A stretch of DNA of 64,000 nucleotides from Geomobilimonas luticola (GCF_018476905.1 NZ_JAHCVK010000001.1:558001-622000); one strand, 5' to 3'; counted from the first letter of the stretch, positions 42,671 to 51,633 are shown. Made by a program: numbers and translations. The notes: generated from the sequence alone by a model not told the origin.

Positions 42671-43433
42671 GCAGCCCCTCATCCAGCTTGAAGGGATCAT
42701 CAAGCGCTACAAGAACCTGACGGCGGTTAACGGCGTGAACCTGGCGGTCTATCCGGGGGAGAAGCTGGTCATCATCGGGCCGTCCGGGTCGGGGAAATCG
42801 ACCCTGCTCCGCTCCATGAATTTCCTGGAGGAGATCGATGCCGGGGTGATCCGCTTCGAGGGGCGGGAGGCGGGGTACGTCCACCGTCACGGCAGGCTTC
42901 ACCTGGACCGGCAGCAGGTGGTCTGCCCCCTTCGGGCGGAGATCGGCATGGTCTTCCAGCACTTCCACCTCTTCCCCCACATGACCGTGCTCGGCAACGT
43001 GATGGAGGGACCGCTCACGGTCCAGAAGAAGCCTGTCCCGGAGGCCCGGGCCATCGCCTACGACATGCTGGCCAAGGTGGGGCTTTCCGACAAGCGGGAC
43101 GTCTTTCCCGCAACCCTTTCCGGTGGCCAGAAACAGCGGGTGGCCATCGCCCGCGCCCTGGCCATGCGTCCCAAGCTCATGCTGTTCGACGAACCGACGT
43201 CGGCCCTGGACCCGGAGCTTGTGGGGGAGGTGTTCGACACCATCCATGCCCTTGCGGACGAGGGGATGACCATGATCATCGTCACCCACCACATGGGGTT
43301 CGCCCGGGAGCTGGCGGACCGGGTCATCTTCATGGATGGAGGAGTGTTCGTGGCGGAGGGGACACCGCAGGAAATCTTCGACGAGCGGATGCAGAATGAG
43401 CGGATCAGGACCTTTCTGAGCCGCATAATTTAG
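42657..43433 (+). CDS. Polar amino-acid ABC transporter ATPase
   Basis: A 258-residue GlnQ/HisP-type ATPase. Walker A is GPSGSGKST (about 40-48), the signature LSGGQKQRVAIARALA is near 151-166, Walker [13 protein letters not shown] near 175 and the H-loop VTHHMGF near 209. Between Walker A and the signature it has an insertion of about 15 residues (EAGYVHRHGRLHLDRQQ) compared with the ATPase at 32795. It overlaps the permease stop by 14 bases. Confidence 0.93.
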   Translation: MNTDRQPLIQLEGIIKRYKNLTAVNGVNLAVYPGEKLVIIGPSGSGKSTLLRSMNFLEEIDAGVIRFEGREAGYVHRHGRLHLDRQQVVCPLRAEIGMVFQHFHLFPHMTVLGNVMEGPLTVQKKPVPEARAIAYDMLAKVGLSDKRDVFPATLSGGQKQRVAIARALAMRPKLMLFDEPTSALDPELVGEVFDTIHALADEGMTMIIVTHHMGFARELADRVIFMDGGVFVAEGTPQEIFDERMQNERIRTFLSRII

Positions 43434-43441
43434 TCGTGAAT

Positions 43442-43596
43442 CAGAGAGGGGTGAGCGCCCCGTTCCGCTCAGAGTCCCCTCGTACCGCAGCTGTAAGGCT
43501 CATTTCGCGCCGGCCGTCCGTCCGGCTTTGCTCCATGTCGCCAACACCGGCTGGCACTCGGGCACATTCGCTCCACGGGGCACTCACCCCTCTCTG
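43442..43596. repeat. 155-bp element with 20-bp terminal inverted repeats
   Basis: The 20 bases at 43442-43461 (CAGAGAGGGGTGAGCGCCCC) are complementary to 43577-43596 with one mismatch. The element has no coding capacity, and its right arm contains the stop codon of the neighbouring EamA gene. This is the layout of a miniature inverted-repeat element. Confidence 0.6.
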
Positions 43597-44504
43597 TTTC
43601 CTTTTAAAACCTTTCCAGCCTTTGACGGTATCGATACCAGCAGAACAGCGGCAAGAATGACAGCCCCGCCGATGAAGAACGATGCTCCCAGATGCTCGCC
43701 GAGGATGAGCCAGCCGAGGAAGGCCCCCACCACCGGCTGGAGGAAGAAGAATACCGACCCCACGCTTGCCTCCACCAGCTGCAATCCCTTGTTCCAAAGA
43801 AAAAACGCACCCGCCGTGGCGACCACCCCCAGGTAGAGGACGGCCAGCCAGAGGAGCGGACGGTCCAGGCCGGTCACCGGCACGAATTGCCATTCCAGCA
43901 CCATGGCGGGGGTGGTGAAGAGGCCTCCCCAGAAGATGGCGTAGGTGGTTATCACCAGTGGCGAATAGGTGATGGAAGCCCGCCGGGCGAGGACCGACAG
44001 GATCGCCCAGGTAACGGCGGCACCGAGGAGGGCGATGTTCCCCAGGAGCACGCGGTTGCCGGAGCCTCCCCCCTCCAATCCCACGACGATCAGCACCCCG
44101 GCGGTGGCCATAGCGACCGACGCGATCTTGCGCAGGTTGAGCCGTTCCCCCAGCATGGTCCGGGCGAAGATGATGATGAAGGCAGGGCTTGCCGAGGTGA
44201 GGATGGCCCCCATGTGGGCGCTGGAGAGACGGGTGCCGATGAACTGCAGCCCGACGGAGACGAAGTAGCCGATGAAGCCGATGGTCATGAAGGTGCGGCG
44301 GTCCCGGGAGAAGGGCTGGGCGAGGCCGGTCCGTACCACTAGCGCCCAGAGGACGGCGAATCCCACCAGGTAGCGGAGCCAGAGCAGGGTAAAGGGTGGG
44401 ATGAAATCGAGGGCATACTTACTCACCACGTACATCCCTCCCCAGATGGATGCAGCCCCCCCCAGGGCGAGGTATCCCGCCAGATTCTGTCTGTTGTCGT
44501 GCAT
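43584..44504 (-). CDS. EamA/DMT-family transporter
   Basis: A 306-residue inner-membrane protein with about ten helices in two EamA repeats (GGAASIWGGMYVVSKYALDF at the start, VVGAFLGWLILGEHLG in the second repeat). Its last codons lie inside the arm of the 155-bp repeat element, which may have supplied the present C-terminus. It is divergent from the liv operon and likely exports a metabolite or amino acid. Substrate unknown. Confidence 0.85.
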   Translation of the reverse strand: MHDNRQNLAGYLALGGAASIWGGMYVVSKYALDFIPPFTLLWLRYLVGFAVLWALVVRTGLAQPFSRDRRTFMTIGFIGYFVSVGLQFIGTRLSSAHMGAILTSASPAFIIIFARTMLGERLNLRKIASVAMATAGVLIVVGLEGGGSGNRVLLGNIALLGAAVTWAILSVLARRASITYSPLVITTYAIFWGGLFTTPAMVLEWQFVPVTGLDRPLLWLAVLYLGVVATAGAFFLWNKGLQLVEASVGSVFFFLQPVVGAFLGWLILGEHLGASFFIGGAVILAAVLLVSIPSKAGKVLKGNREG

Positions 44505-44618
44505 TTCGTCTTCCCCTGCGGTTGTGATTGTGTCGGCGCAGGATAAACTTGTTTGACCTGCCGGGGCAATAGCAAAAAAGTGAGTGTGGTGCCGTGTTCA
44601 AAGAAACGGAGGTAGCGG

Positions 44619-44635
44619 CTGGCACGTAACCTGCC
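44619..44635 (+). promoter_or_regulatory. Sigma-54 type promoter upstream of livHMGF
   Basis: CTGGCACG-TAAC-CTGCC matches the -24/-12 consensus well, with the GG and GC elements exactly 12 apart (44622 and 44634). Transcription would start near 44646, leaving a leader of about 215 bases before livH. Control of amino-acid uptake by RpoN would fit nitrogen-dependent expression. Confidence 0.6.
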
Positions 44636-44668
44636 GATAAGCAACGATAAATGAGCCACTGTTTATTT

Positions 44669-44679
44669 TGGTCAAACCA
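44669..44679. promoter_or_regulatory. TGGTNNNACCA operator in the liv leader
   Basis: TGGTCAAACCA is a perfect match to the pattern found at putA and at the first amino-acid ABC operon. It lies about 25 bases downstream of the predicted sigma-54 start, where a bound repressor could block transcription. The remaining 357-base gap between the EamA and livH genes shows no gene. Confidence 0.5.
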
Positions 44680-44861
44680 TTTTTTATTTTCTTGCTCCCG
44701 GAGTTAAATCATGGTAAAAACCGTGAACTTTCTCTGTTCTGTCTCCGGTCCTGCGCACATCGATGGTTTTTGCCTGGCAACATCAGTCCGGCGGAGCCAG
44801 GTAAACCTGCGATGATTGTGCACCGCCGCACTTCACTCAGTTTGCCCCATAAGAGGAACCC

Positions 44862-45737
44862 ATGTTCTTACAACAACTCATCAACGGCATAGCCCTCGGG
44901 AGCACCTACGCCCTGATCGCCCTCGGGTATACCATGGTGTATGGCATCATCACGCTCATCAACTTTGCCCATGGCGAGATATTCATGGTCGGTGCCTTCG
45001 TCGGCCTCCTGCTGGTCTCCTTTTTCAAGCTCAATATCTTCGTCGCCATGGTACTTTCCATGTGTTTCTGCATGGTGCTGGGCGTTGTCATCGAACTGAT
45101 CGCCTACCGGCGGCTGCGGCGCTCGTCGCGGCTCTCCGCCCTCATTTCGGCCATCGGTGTTTCCATCTTCCTCTCCTCCCTGGCCCTGATGGTATTCGGC
45201 GCGGATGCCAAGGGGTTCCCCGAGGGGGCATTCCCCCTCCACCAGCTCCACATCGGCAATGCAGATATCTCAACCCTCCAGCTCACCATCATTGGTGTTG
45301 CTGCCCTCCTCATGCTGGGGCTGGAATTCATCGTCCAGAAGACGAAGATCGGCAAGGCGATGCGGGCGACATCGGAAGACTACGCCGCAGCCGCCCTCAT
45401 GGGGATCAACGTCAACCGCGTCATCTCCTTCACCTTTGCCCTCGGCTCCGCCCTCGCCGCCGCCGGGGGGGTGCTGGTAGGGCTGCTGTACAACGCGGTG
45501 TCCTTCAACATGGGACTCATGGCTGGCCTCAAGGCCTTTGCCGCTGCGGTTCTCGGAGGGATAGGCTCCATCCCCGGAGCCATGCTCGGGGGGGTGCTCC
45601 TGGGCGTAACCGAAATTTTCGGCGTGGCGATCGGCTACTCCTCCTACCGGGATGCCATCGCCTTTGCCATTCTCGTCCTGGTGCTCCTGTTCAAGCCCAC
45701 GGGTCTCCTCGGCCAAAAAATCCAGAAGAAGGTCTAA
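44862..45737 (+). CDS. livH: Branched-chain amino-acid ABC permease LivH
   Basis: A 291-residue membrane permease. It starts MFLQQLINGIALGSTYALIA, has the GLMAGLKAFAAAVLGGIGSIPGA block typical of LivH and eight or so hydrophobic helices. With LivM it forms the channel of the Leu/Ile/Val importer. It is first of four genes in the order H-M-G-F, with spacing of 4, 56 and 139 bases. Confidence 0.94.
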   Translation: MFLQQLINGIALGSTYALIALGYTMVYGIITLINFAHGEIFMVGAFVGLLLVSFFKLNIFVAMVLSMCFCMVLGVVIELIAYRRLRRSSRLSALISAIGVSIFLSSLALMVFGADAKGFPEGAFPLHQLHIGNADISTLQLTIIGVAALLMLGLEFIVQKTKIGKAMRATSEDYAAAALMGINVNRVISFTFALGSALAAAGGVLVGLLYNAVSFNMGLMAGLKAFAAAVLGGIGSIPGAMLGGVLLGVTEIFGVAIGYSSYRDAIAFAILVLVLLFKPTGLLGQKIQKKV

Positions 45738-45741
45738 GCAT

Positions 45742-46671
45742 ATGGCGGAATTTCTCCAGAATATCGTCGGGATTGTCGATCCCTACACCATGCAGGTCAT
45801 CGTCAATATCGGGATTGCCATCCCCCTTGCCCTCGGGCTGAACATCATCACCGGCCTGACCGGTCAGCTCTCCCTCGGGCATGCCGCCTTCATGAGCATC
45901 GGCGCTTTCATCAGTGCCATCTGCACCATCCGCCTCGGCTTCCCTTTCGCCCTGACCCTCGTGACCAGCGGCCTCGTGACCGCCGCCATCGGCGCCATGA
46001 TCGGGTTTCCGATCCTCCGGCTGTCCGGAGATTACCTGGCCATCTGTACCCTCGGGTTCGCGGAGATCGTCAAGGTCATCTTCCTCAATCTCGACATCAC
46101 CAACAAGGCCCTCGGCCTCTCGGTTCCCGCGCCGAAGTCGTTTCTCCCCATGCCGATTTACGTCTGGGGGATTGCGATTCTCAGCATAGTCTTTGTCGCG
46201 TTTCTCCAGTCCTCCCGTTTCGGCCGGGCGCTCAAGGCGATCCGGGAAGACGAGATCGCCGCCGAGGCCATGGGGATCAACCTGGCCCGTTACAAGGTCC
46301 AGTCCTTCGCCATCGGTGCCTTCCTGGCGGGAGTGGGGGGCGGTCTCTACGCCCATTTTCTCGGGTACATAAATCCCTCCGACTTCGGTTTTCTCAAGTC
46401 GGTGGACATTCTCAGCATGGTGGTTCTCGGCGGACTGGGGAGCATTCCCGGTACGGTAATCGGCGCGGCGGTTCTGACGGCGGCTCCGGAATTTCTCCGT
46501 TTCATGTCCGAGTACCGGATGCTCGTCTATGGCGCTCTTCTCGTCAGCCTGATGGTTTTCCGTCCCAACGGTCTGCTGGGGGGGGTGAATTTCACGGGGC
46601 TGCTGCTCAAGGCCATCGGCCGGAACATCAACGAGTCCATTCCCCGCGACAAGGGGCGGCGCGATCTTTAG
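45742..46671 (+). CDS. livM: Branched-chain amino-acid ABC permease LivM
   Basis: A 309-residue permease starting at ATG 45742, four bases after livH. Family landmarks are ALGLNIITGLTGQLSLGHAA near the start, AIREDEIAAEAMGINLARYK (the ATPase-contact loop) near 168 and VVLGGLGSIPGTVIGA near 230. It pairs with LivH. Its C-terminal end is basic, as in other LivM proteins. Confidence 0.94.
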   Translation: MAEFLQNIVGIVDPYTMQVIVNIGIAIPLALGLNIITGLTGQLSLGHAAFMSIGAFISAICTIRLGFPFALTLVTSGLVTAAIGAMIGFPILRLSGDYLAICTLGFAEIVKVIFLNLDITNKALGLSVPAPKSFLPMPIYVWGIAILSIVFVAFLQSSRFGRALKAIREDEIAAEAMGINLARYKVQSFAIGAFLAGVGGGLYAHFLGYINPSDFGFLKSVDILSMVVLGGLGSIPGTVIGAAVLTAAPEFLRFMSEYRMLVYGALLVSLMVFRPNGLLGGVNFTGLLLKAIGRNINESIPRDKGRRDL

Positions 46672-46727
46672 CGCTTACAAGTTCTTAACCGGCCACTGTG
46701 CCGTCACTAAGCATGTGCAGGGATTAC

Positions 46728-47498
46728 ATGGCGATTCTCACACTCGATAACGTTACCATCCGTTTTGGCGGACTCGTTGCCGTCGACAAGGTAAACCTGG
46801 CGGTGGAAGAGGGGAACATCCAGGCGTTGATCGGCCCAAACGGCGCCGGCAAGAGCACCCTCTTCAATCTCATCACCGGAATCTATACCCCGACCGAAGG
46901 GGAGATCCGCTTCAATGGTGAGGTGATAAGCGGCAGGCAGACCCACCAGATTGCGGCCCTCGGCATCGGCCGGACCTTTCAGAACATCCGGCTTTTCAAC
47001 GAACTGCCGGTCATCGAAAACGTGCTGATCGGCGCCCACACCCGCGGGAAATGGGACCTGCTCGGCTCCATCCTGCGTCCCGCCCCCTGGGTGAAACGGG
47101 AGGAAGAGCAACTGCTCGACTGGGCCATGGAATGCCTTGACCGGGTGGACCTTGCCGGCAAGGCGTGGGAAATTGCCAGCAACCTCTCCTACGGCGAGCA
47201 GCGGCGGCTTGAAATCGCCCGGGCTCTGGCGTTGAAACCCCGGATACTGCTCCTGGACGAACCGGCGGCCGGCATGAACCCCTTCGAAAAGCAGGTTCTC
47301 ATGGAGATTGTCCAGAAGATCCGCCAGACGGGAATGACCGTCTTCCTCGTGGAGCACGACATGAAGTTCGTCATGGGGATATCGGACCGGATCGCCGTAC
47401 TCGACTACGGGGTGAAGATCGCCGAGGGGAAACCGGAAGAAGTCCGCGTGAATCCCCAAGTTATTGAAGCGTACCTGGGCAAGGGAGCCAAACATTAA
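46728..47498 (+). CDS. livG: Branched-chain amino-acid ABC ATPase LivG
   Basis: A 256-residue ATPase. Walker A is GPNGAGKST (about 37-45), the signature LSYGEQRRLEIARALA is near 153-168, and Walker B LLLDEPAAGMNPFE near 176, with the Pro-rich D-loop characteristic of LivG. It ends two bases before a palindromic repeat unit that separates it from livF. Confidence 0.95.
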   Translation: MAILTLDNVTIRFGGLVAVDKVNLAVEEGNIQALIGPNGAGKSTLFNLITGIYTPTEGEIRFNGEVISGRQTHQIAALGIGRTFQNIRLFNELPVIENVLIGAHTRGKWDLLGSILRPAPWVKREEEQLLDWAMECLDRVDLAGKAWEIASNLSYGEQRRLEIARALALKPRILLLDEPAAGMNPFEKQVLMEIVQKIRQTGMTVFLVEHDMKFVMGISDRIAVLDYGVKIAEGKPEEVRVNPQVIEAYLGKGAKH

Positions 47499-47499
47499 A

Positions 47500-47621
47500 G
47501 AGAAACGCGGCTTTTGCCCAATCTCTACGTAAGTCATCGGAATTGCTTGTGCGACGTACTTCCAGTACGTCTCCGCGAAATTCCTCGGCAGCCTTGATCT
47601 TGAACAAAATCCGCGTTTCTC
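47500..47621. repeat. Interspersed palindromic repeat, copy 1
   Basis: The arms GAGAAACGCGG (47500-47510) and CCGCGTTTCTC (47611-47621) pair exactly, and the interior has a second pair around GACGTACTTCCAGTACGTC. The central block CTTGTGCGACGTA recurs in copy 2 at 48347. It lies within the liv operon between livG and livF and would form a long hairpin in the mRNA. Confidence 0.75.
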
Positions 47622-47637
47622 CGATAAAGGACTAGTG

Positions 47638-48342
47638 ATGCTCGTCGTCGAAGATCTCTACGTTAACTACAAGGCGATCAAGGCCCTGAACGGCGTCTCC
47701 TGCCAGGTGCAGCAGGGGGAGATCGTCGCCCTGATTGGCGCCAACGGTGCCGGCAAGACCACCATCCTCAATACCATCTCCGGCATCGTCTCTGCCTCTG
47801 CTGGCAAGATTGTCTTCGAGGGGAAGGACATTACGGAGATCCCCCCCCACGAGATCGTCAAGATGGGGGTCTGTCAGGTGCCGGAAGGGCGGCGGGTCTT
47901 TTCCAAGATGAGTGTCCTGGAGAACCTGGAGATGGGAGCCTTCGTCCGAAACGACAAGAAGGGGATACAGGAGGCGATGGAACATGTCTTCCAGCTCTTC
48001 CCCCGCCTCGCGGAGCGGAAGAAGCAGCCGGCCAAGACCCTCTCGGGGGGAGAACAGCAGATGCTCGCCATGGGGCGGGCACTCATGTCCAATCCCCGCC
48101 TGCTCCTTCTGGACGAGCCCTCCATGGGGCTTGCCCCCATGCTGGTGGAGAAGATCTTCGAGATCATCCAGGAGATCAACAAGGCCGGCACCACCATCAT
48201 GCTCGTGGAGCAGAACGCACACATGGCCCTCTCCATTGCCAACCGTGCCTACGTCCTCGAAACGGGCTCGATCGTCCTCCAAGGGAATGCGGCGGAGCTG
48301 GCGGCGAATCCGGATATACGCAAGGCGTACCTGGGGGAATAG
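47638..48342 (+). CDS. livF: Branched-chain amino-acid ABC ATPase LivF
   Basis: A 234-residue ATPase. Walker A is GANGAGKTT (about 36-44), QVPEGRRVFSKMSVLENL near 81 is a LivF hallmark, the signature is LSGGEQQMLAMGRALM near 135 and Walker B is LLLLDEPSMGLAP near 155. The start is ATG 47638 (GTG 47635 is possible). It completes the Liv importer. A second palindromic repeat follows its stop codon. Confidence 0.95.
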   Translation: MLVVEDLYVNYKAIKALNGVSCQVQQGEIVALIGANGAGKTTILNTISGIVSASAGKIVFEGKDITEIPPHEIVKMGVCQVPEGRRVFSKMSVLENLEMGAFVRNDKKGIQEAMEHVFQLFPRLAERKKQPAKTLSGGEQQMLAMGRALMSNPRLLLLDEPSMGLAPMLVEKIFEIIQEINKAGTTIMLVEQNAHMALSIANRAYVLETGSIVLQGNAAELAANPDIRKAYLGE

Positions 48343-48346
48343 AACA

Positions 48347-48487
48347 GGAAACGTGCCTTTTCCGCAATCTCTGCGTTGGTCTTCAGGACTGCTTGTGCGA
48401 CGTAGCGCTGTTTATGCCCGATGTTTGGGTACTACGTCTCCGCGCAATCCTTTGATCGCCTTGACCTTGCGAAAAAATCCCGTTTCC
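48347..48487. repeat. Interspersed palindromic repeat, copy 2
   Basis: Related to the repeat at 47500: GGAAACG...CGTTTCC arms, CAATCTCTGCGT and CTTGTGCGACGTA blocks, and TACGTCTCCGCG. It runs from livF to 10 bases before the next EamA gene. Copy 2 is about 20 bases longer than copy 1. Confidence 0.7.
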
Positions 48488-48497
48488 AGGGTTAGGT

Positions 48498-49397
48498 ATG
48501 TCTATCACTAATGAAAGTCCCCGGCCGTTGATCAACCCCTACCTGGCAGTCCTGGTGGGGGTTTTTGCCGTCTCCTTCTCGGCGCTCTTTGTCCGCCTTG
48601 CCACCGCCCCCCCTCTCATCATCGCCACCTACCGTCTCCTTTTCACTTTCCTCATCCTGCTCCCCGTTGCCATGGCGGGCGGGTTCCGGGGTGTGCGGGG
48701 AATGACCCGCCGCCAGGTTGGGCTGGCAGCCGCGAGCGGGCTGTTCCTCGCCCTCCACTTCGTTACCTGGTTCACGTCCCTTCTCTACACGAGCGTTGCC
48801 AGTTCGGTGGTGATCGTGACTACCCAACCGGTTTTCGTCGTTATCGGTTCCTGGCTCTTCTTCCGGGAGCGGATATCACGGCTCGCCATGTTTGGCGGTC
48901 TGCTGGCGCTGTCGGGGAGTTTCGTCATCGGGGCGGGGGACTTCCAGATAGGGATGGGGGCATTTGTGGGAGACCTGCTGGCCCTTGCGGCGGCGATCCT
49001 GGTTTCAGGCTATCTCCTCATCGGCCGCCGCCTCCGGGGGAGCGTGGAGTTGTCCGGTTACACCTTCGTTACCTACGGCATGAGTTCCCTGGCCCTCGTG
49101 GCGACGAGCCTCGTTGCCAAGGTGCCGTTCTACCCGTACTCTTCCCGGGACTGGCTCCTCTTTCTGGCCCTGGCGGCAGTCTGCACCGTTCTCGGTCATA
49201 CGGTCTTCAACTGGGTGCTCCGTTACATCCCCGCATCGGTGGTGTCGGTCAGCATCCTGGGTGAGCCGATCGGGGCGATCATCTGGGCTGCCGTCTTTCT
49301 TGGCGAGAACCCGACCCCTCGCCAGCTGGCCGGCGGGGCGCTGATCTTTGCCGGGCTTGCCATATTCACCCGGGTGTCGGCCCGGCATTCATCCTGA
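48498..49397 (+). CDS. EamA/DMT-family transporter
   Basis: A 299-residue membrane protein with two EamA repeats (AVLVGVFAVSFSALFVRLAT at the start and VVSVSILGEPIGAIIWAAVF in the second repeat). The ATG lies immediately after a palindromic repeat and has a GTTAGGT region but no strong ribosome site. Another repeat follows its stop. Likely exporter of unknown substrate. Confidence 0.85.
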   Translation: MSITNESPRPLINPYLAVLVGVFAVSFSALFVRLATAPPLIIATYRLLFTFLILLPVAMAGGFRGVRGMTRRQVGLAAASGLFLALHFVTWFTSLLYTSVASSVVIVTTQPVFVVIGSWLFFRERISRLAMFGGLLALSGSFVIGAGDFQIGMGAFVGDLLALAAAILVSGYLLIGRRLRGSVELSGYTFVTYGMSSLALVATSLVAKVPFYPYSSRDWLLFLALAAVCTVLGHTVFNWVLRYIPASVVSVSILGEPIGAIIWAAVFLGENPTPRQLAGGALIFAGLAIFTRVSARHSS

Positions 49398-49401
49398 ACG
49401 C

Positions 49402-49518
49402 ACAACGCCCTATTCGAGCCTCACTGCGCTGCCCGTTGTCGACCTCATCAACGTACTCTCTGTACGCTTTCGGGGGCTCCGCCTCGCAGCCTGGTGATCA
49501 TCCCTAATCTGGCGTTGT
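49402..49518. repeat. Interspersed palindromic repeat, third related unit
   Basis: ACAACGCC (49402-49409) pairs with GGCGTTGT (49511-49518). The interior CGTACTCTCTGTACGC resembles the central hairpin of the repeats at 47500 and 48347, though the flanking arms differ. It overlaps the stop codon of the convergent MocR-type gene. Confidence 0.6.
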
Positions 49519-50984
49519 TATCTGACAGCATGCCCCATGGCCCCCGCCAGCTGTCCCAGGGTTTCGATGGCCCGCTCGACCCGTTCCGACCAGTAGCCGG
49601 CGTTGAGCCGGATGCAGTTCCGGTATTTCTGGGCGGCGGAGAAGATCGGCCCGGGGGCGATGGTGATGCCTGCCGCGAGGGCCTGCTCGTAGAGGACGAG
49701 GGAATCGACCCAGGGGGGGAACTCGACCCAGAGGACGAACCCGCCGGCGGGACAGGTGACCCGGGTCCCCGGTGGGGAATAACGGCCTACCGCCTGGGCC
49801 ATGAGGGCTGTCTGCCGGGCGTGGATGCGGCGCAGGCTCCGGAGGTGATGGTCGTAGCCGCCGTTGGCGAGGAACTCGGCGATGGCCAGCTGGGGAGGGG
49901 TGGCATCGGCGATGGTGAGGATTCCCTTGAGACGCTCGATCTCCGTCTGATACCGTCCCGGCGCGATCCAGCCGACCCGGTAGCCGGGGGCGAGGGTCTT
50001 GGAGAATGACGAACAGAGGAGCACAAGCCCCTCCCTGTCGTAGGACTTGGCGACACGGGGCCGCTCGTGGGAAAAACTCAGGTCGCCGTTGAGGTCGTCC
50101 TCGATGAGGGGGATGTCACGACTGGCCAGAAGCTCAACCAGTTCTTGCTTTCTGTTATTCGGCATGAGGCTGCCGAGGGGGTTGCTGAAGTTGGTGCAGA
50201 CCAGGCAGGCGCTGATCCGGTTGTGTTCCAGCGCGTAGCGGAGGGCATCCAGGCTTATGCCGTCCCGGGGGTGGGTTGGAATCTCCAGAGCCTTCAGACC
50301 GAGGAGTTCCAGCGCCTGCAGGAAGTTGTAATAGGTCGGGGACTCGATGGCGACGGTATCGCCGGGGCGACAGAGAGCCAGAAGCGCCAGGTTGACCGCC
50401 TCCATGCAGCCGCAGGTGGTGACGATCTGGTCCGGGGTCAGGGTACACCCCGCCGAGACCATCCGCCGTGCCACCTGCACCCGCAACTTTTCGCAGCCGG
50501 GGGGGATTTCGTAGGAGACGCTCTGCACCCTGTGCCGGCGGGCTTCCGTGGAGAGCATCCGGTTGAGACGATCGATGGGGAGGTGTTCCGGATCGGGGAT
50601 CGCCGCGCCCAGCGGGACGAGGCCGGTATCCCGTGTATCCCGCAGGATCATCCGGCTCAGTTCCTTTGTGGTGACCCGCGTCGGGCTCAGGGCGGGACGG
50701 GACATTCCCGGCTCGGCGGGGAGGTCCGCCAGTCGTGCCCGGACGTAGTAGCCTGACTGGGGGCGGGCCTCGATGATCCCCCGGTCTTCCAGGAGTCCGT
50801 AGGCCTCCATGACCGTGTTGATGCTGACCGAGAGCTGGCGGCTCAGGGTCCGGACCGAGGGAATCCGTGCACCGGGGCCGAAGGTCCCTTCCTCGATGAG
50901 GCGGGACATCTGGCCGGCAACGCTCTCATAGAGCGGTGTTTTTTGCTGGCAGAGCGTGGTATCCATAGTCATGTCTCCCATCAT
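49518..50984 (-). CDS. MocR-type regulator (GntR HTH plus aminotransferase domain)
   Basis: A 488-residue protein. Residues 10-80 form a GntR winged helix (RIPSVRTLSRQLSVSINTVM). Residues 120-480 are a fold-type I aminotransferase domain, with VTTCGCMEAVNLALLALCRP, the AIESPTYYNF block and the PLP-lysine region SSFSKTLAPGYRVGW. MocR proteins sense an amine or amino acid through PLP and usually control a divergent gene. Here the divergent neighbour encodes a small DUF2917-type protein. Several ATGs near 50984 are possible starts. Confidence 0.9.
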   Translation of the reverse strand: MMGDMTMDTTLCQQKTPLYESVAGQMSRLIEEGTFGPGARIPSVRTLSRQLSVSINTVMEAYGLLEDRGIIEARPQSGYYVRARLADLPAEPGMSRPALSPTRVTTKELSRMILRDTRDTGLVPLGAAIPDPEHLPIDRLNRMLSTEARRHRVQSVSYEIPPGCEKLRVQVARRMVSAGCTLTPDQIVTTCGCMEAVNLALLALCRPGDTVAIESPTYYNFLQALELLGLKALEIPTHPRDGISLDALRYALEHNRISACLVCTNFSNPLGSLMPNNRKQELVELLASRDIPLIEDDLNGDLSFSHERPRVAKSYDREGLVLLCSSFSKTLAPGYRVGWIAPGRYQTEIERLKGILTIADATPPQLAIAEFLANGGYDHHLRSLRRIHARQTALMAQAVGRYSPPGTRVTCPAGGFVLWVEFPPWVDSLVLYEQALAAGITIAPGPIFSAAQKYRNCIRLNAGYWSERVERAIETLGQLAGAMGHAVR

Positions 50985-51175
50985 AGTCCGGCAACCGGCC
51001 GGACAACAGTAACAGTTTTCTCCTTATTCTAGGGGTACAGTTGTAGTATTGTCAAACTGTTATGGTTACAAATAGTATTTAATGCATCTGTTATTGTTGT
51101 TCCCTCTCCTCTATAGTGCGGTCATCGTATCGGAAGATGACGGTTTTGCCTGCTACAGGCGGGAAGGGGGGAGTC

Positions 51176-51445
51176 GTGGAAATCGGGCTCGACAACGGTG
51201 CAGTGCTCGGAATCGACGGGAGGGGGCAGGGGTTTGTGCTGCGTTGCCTGGCGGGATGCCTCTGGGTGACGCGGGGGGATGGCCGGGATTACTTCATCAA
51301 GGCAGGGAAGACGATGGAGTTCGGCCGAAGCGACAGCGTCGTCGTGGAGGCGTGGGGGGAGGCACGGGTGCTCTTCGTGACCCCGGTCGGCAAGGAGCGG
51401 GAGGGGATAGTCGCCCCTGCCTGGCACCTGGTCAGCACGCCGTAA
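51176..51445 (+). CDS. DUF2917-like small protein
   Basis: An 89-residue protein starting at GTG 51176 directly after AAGGGGGGAG, which makes the longer upstream frame unlikely. It is all-beta with the conserved pattern LAGCLWVTRGDGRDYFIKAGKT, as in DUF2917 proteins. The function of that family is unknown; a small cupin-like fold is likely. It is divergent from the MocR-type gene and may be its target. Confidence 0.72.
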   Translation: MEIGLDNGAVLGIDGRGQGFVLRCLAGCLWVTRGDGRDYFIKAGKTMEFGRSDSVVVEAWGEARVLFVTPVGKEREGIVAPAWHLVSTP

Positions 51446-51633
51446 CGTACAACGGCACGTGAACGCAGACTGACGCTGTTAAAGGCAGATTGACGCCGTT
51501 ACAACAATGGGACAGAAACCGGCACACTTGCCCTGGGTCCTGGGAAGTCCCGATCCGCGTAAATCAATGAAAATCAGATTGTTTCTGCGTGAACATGCAT
51601 TTTCAGGCTGAAGGTAGTGGGAAAGGGATGATG

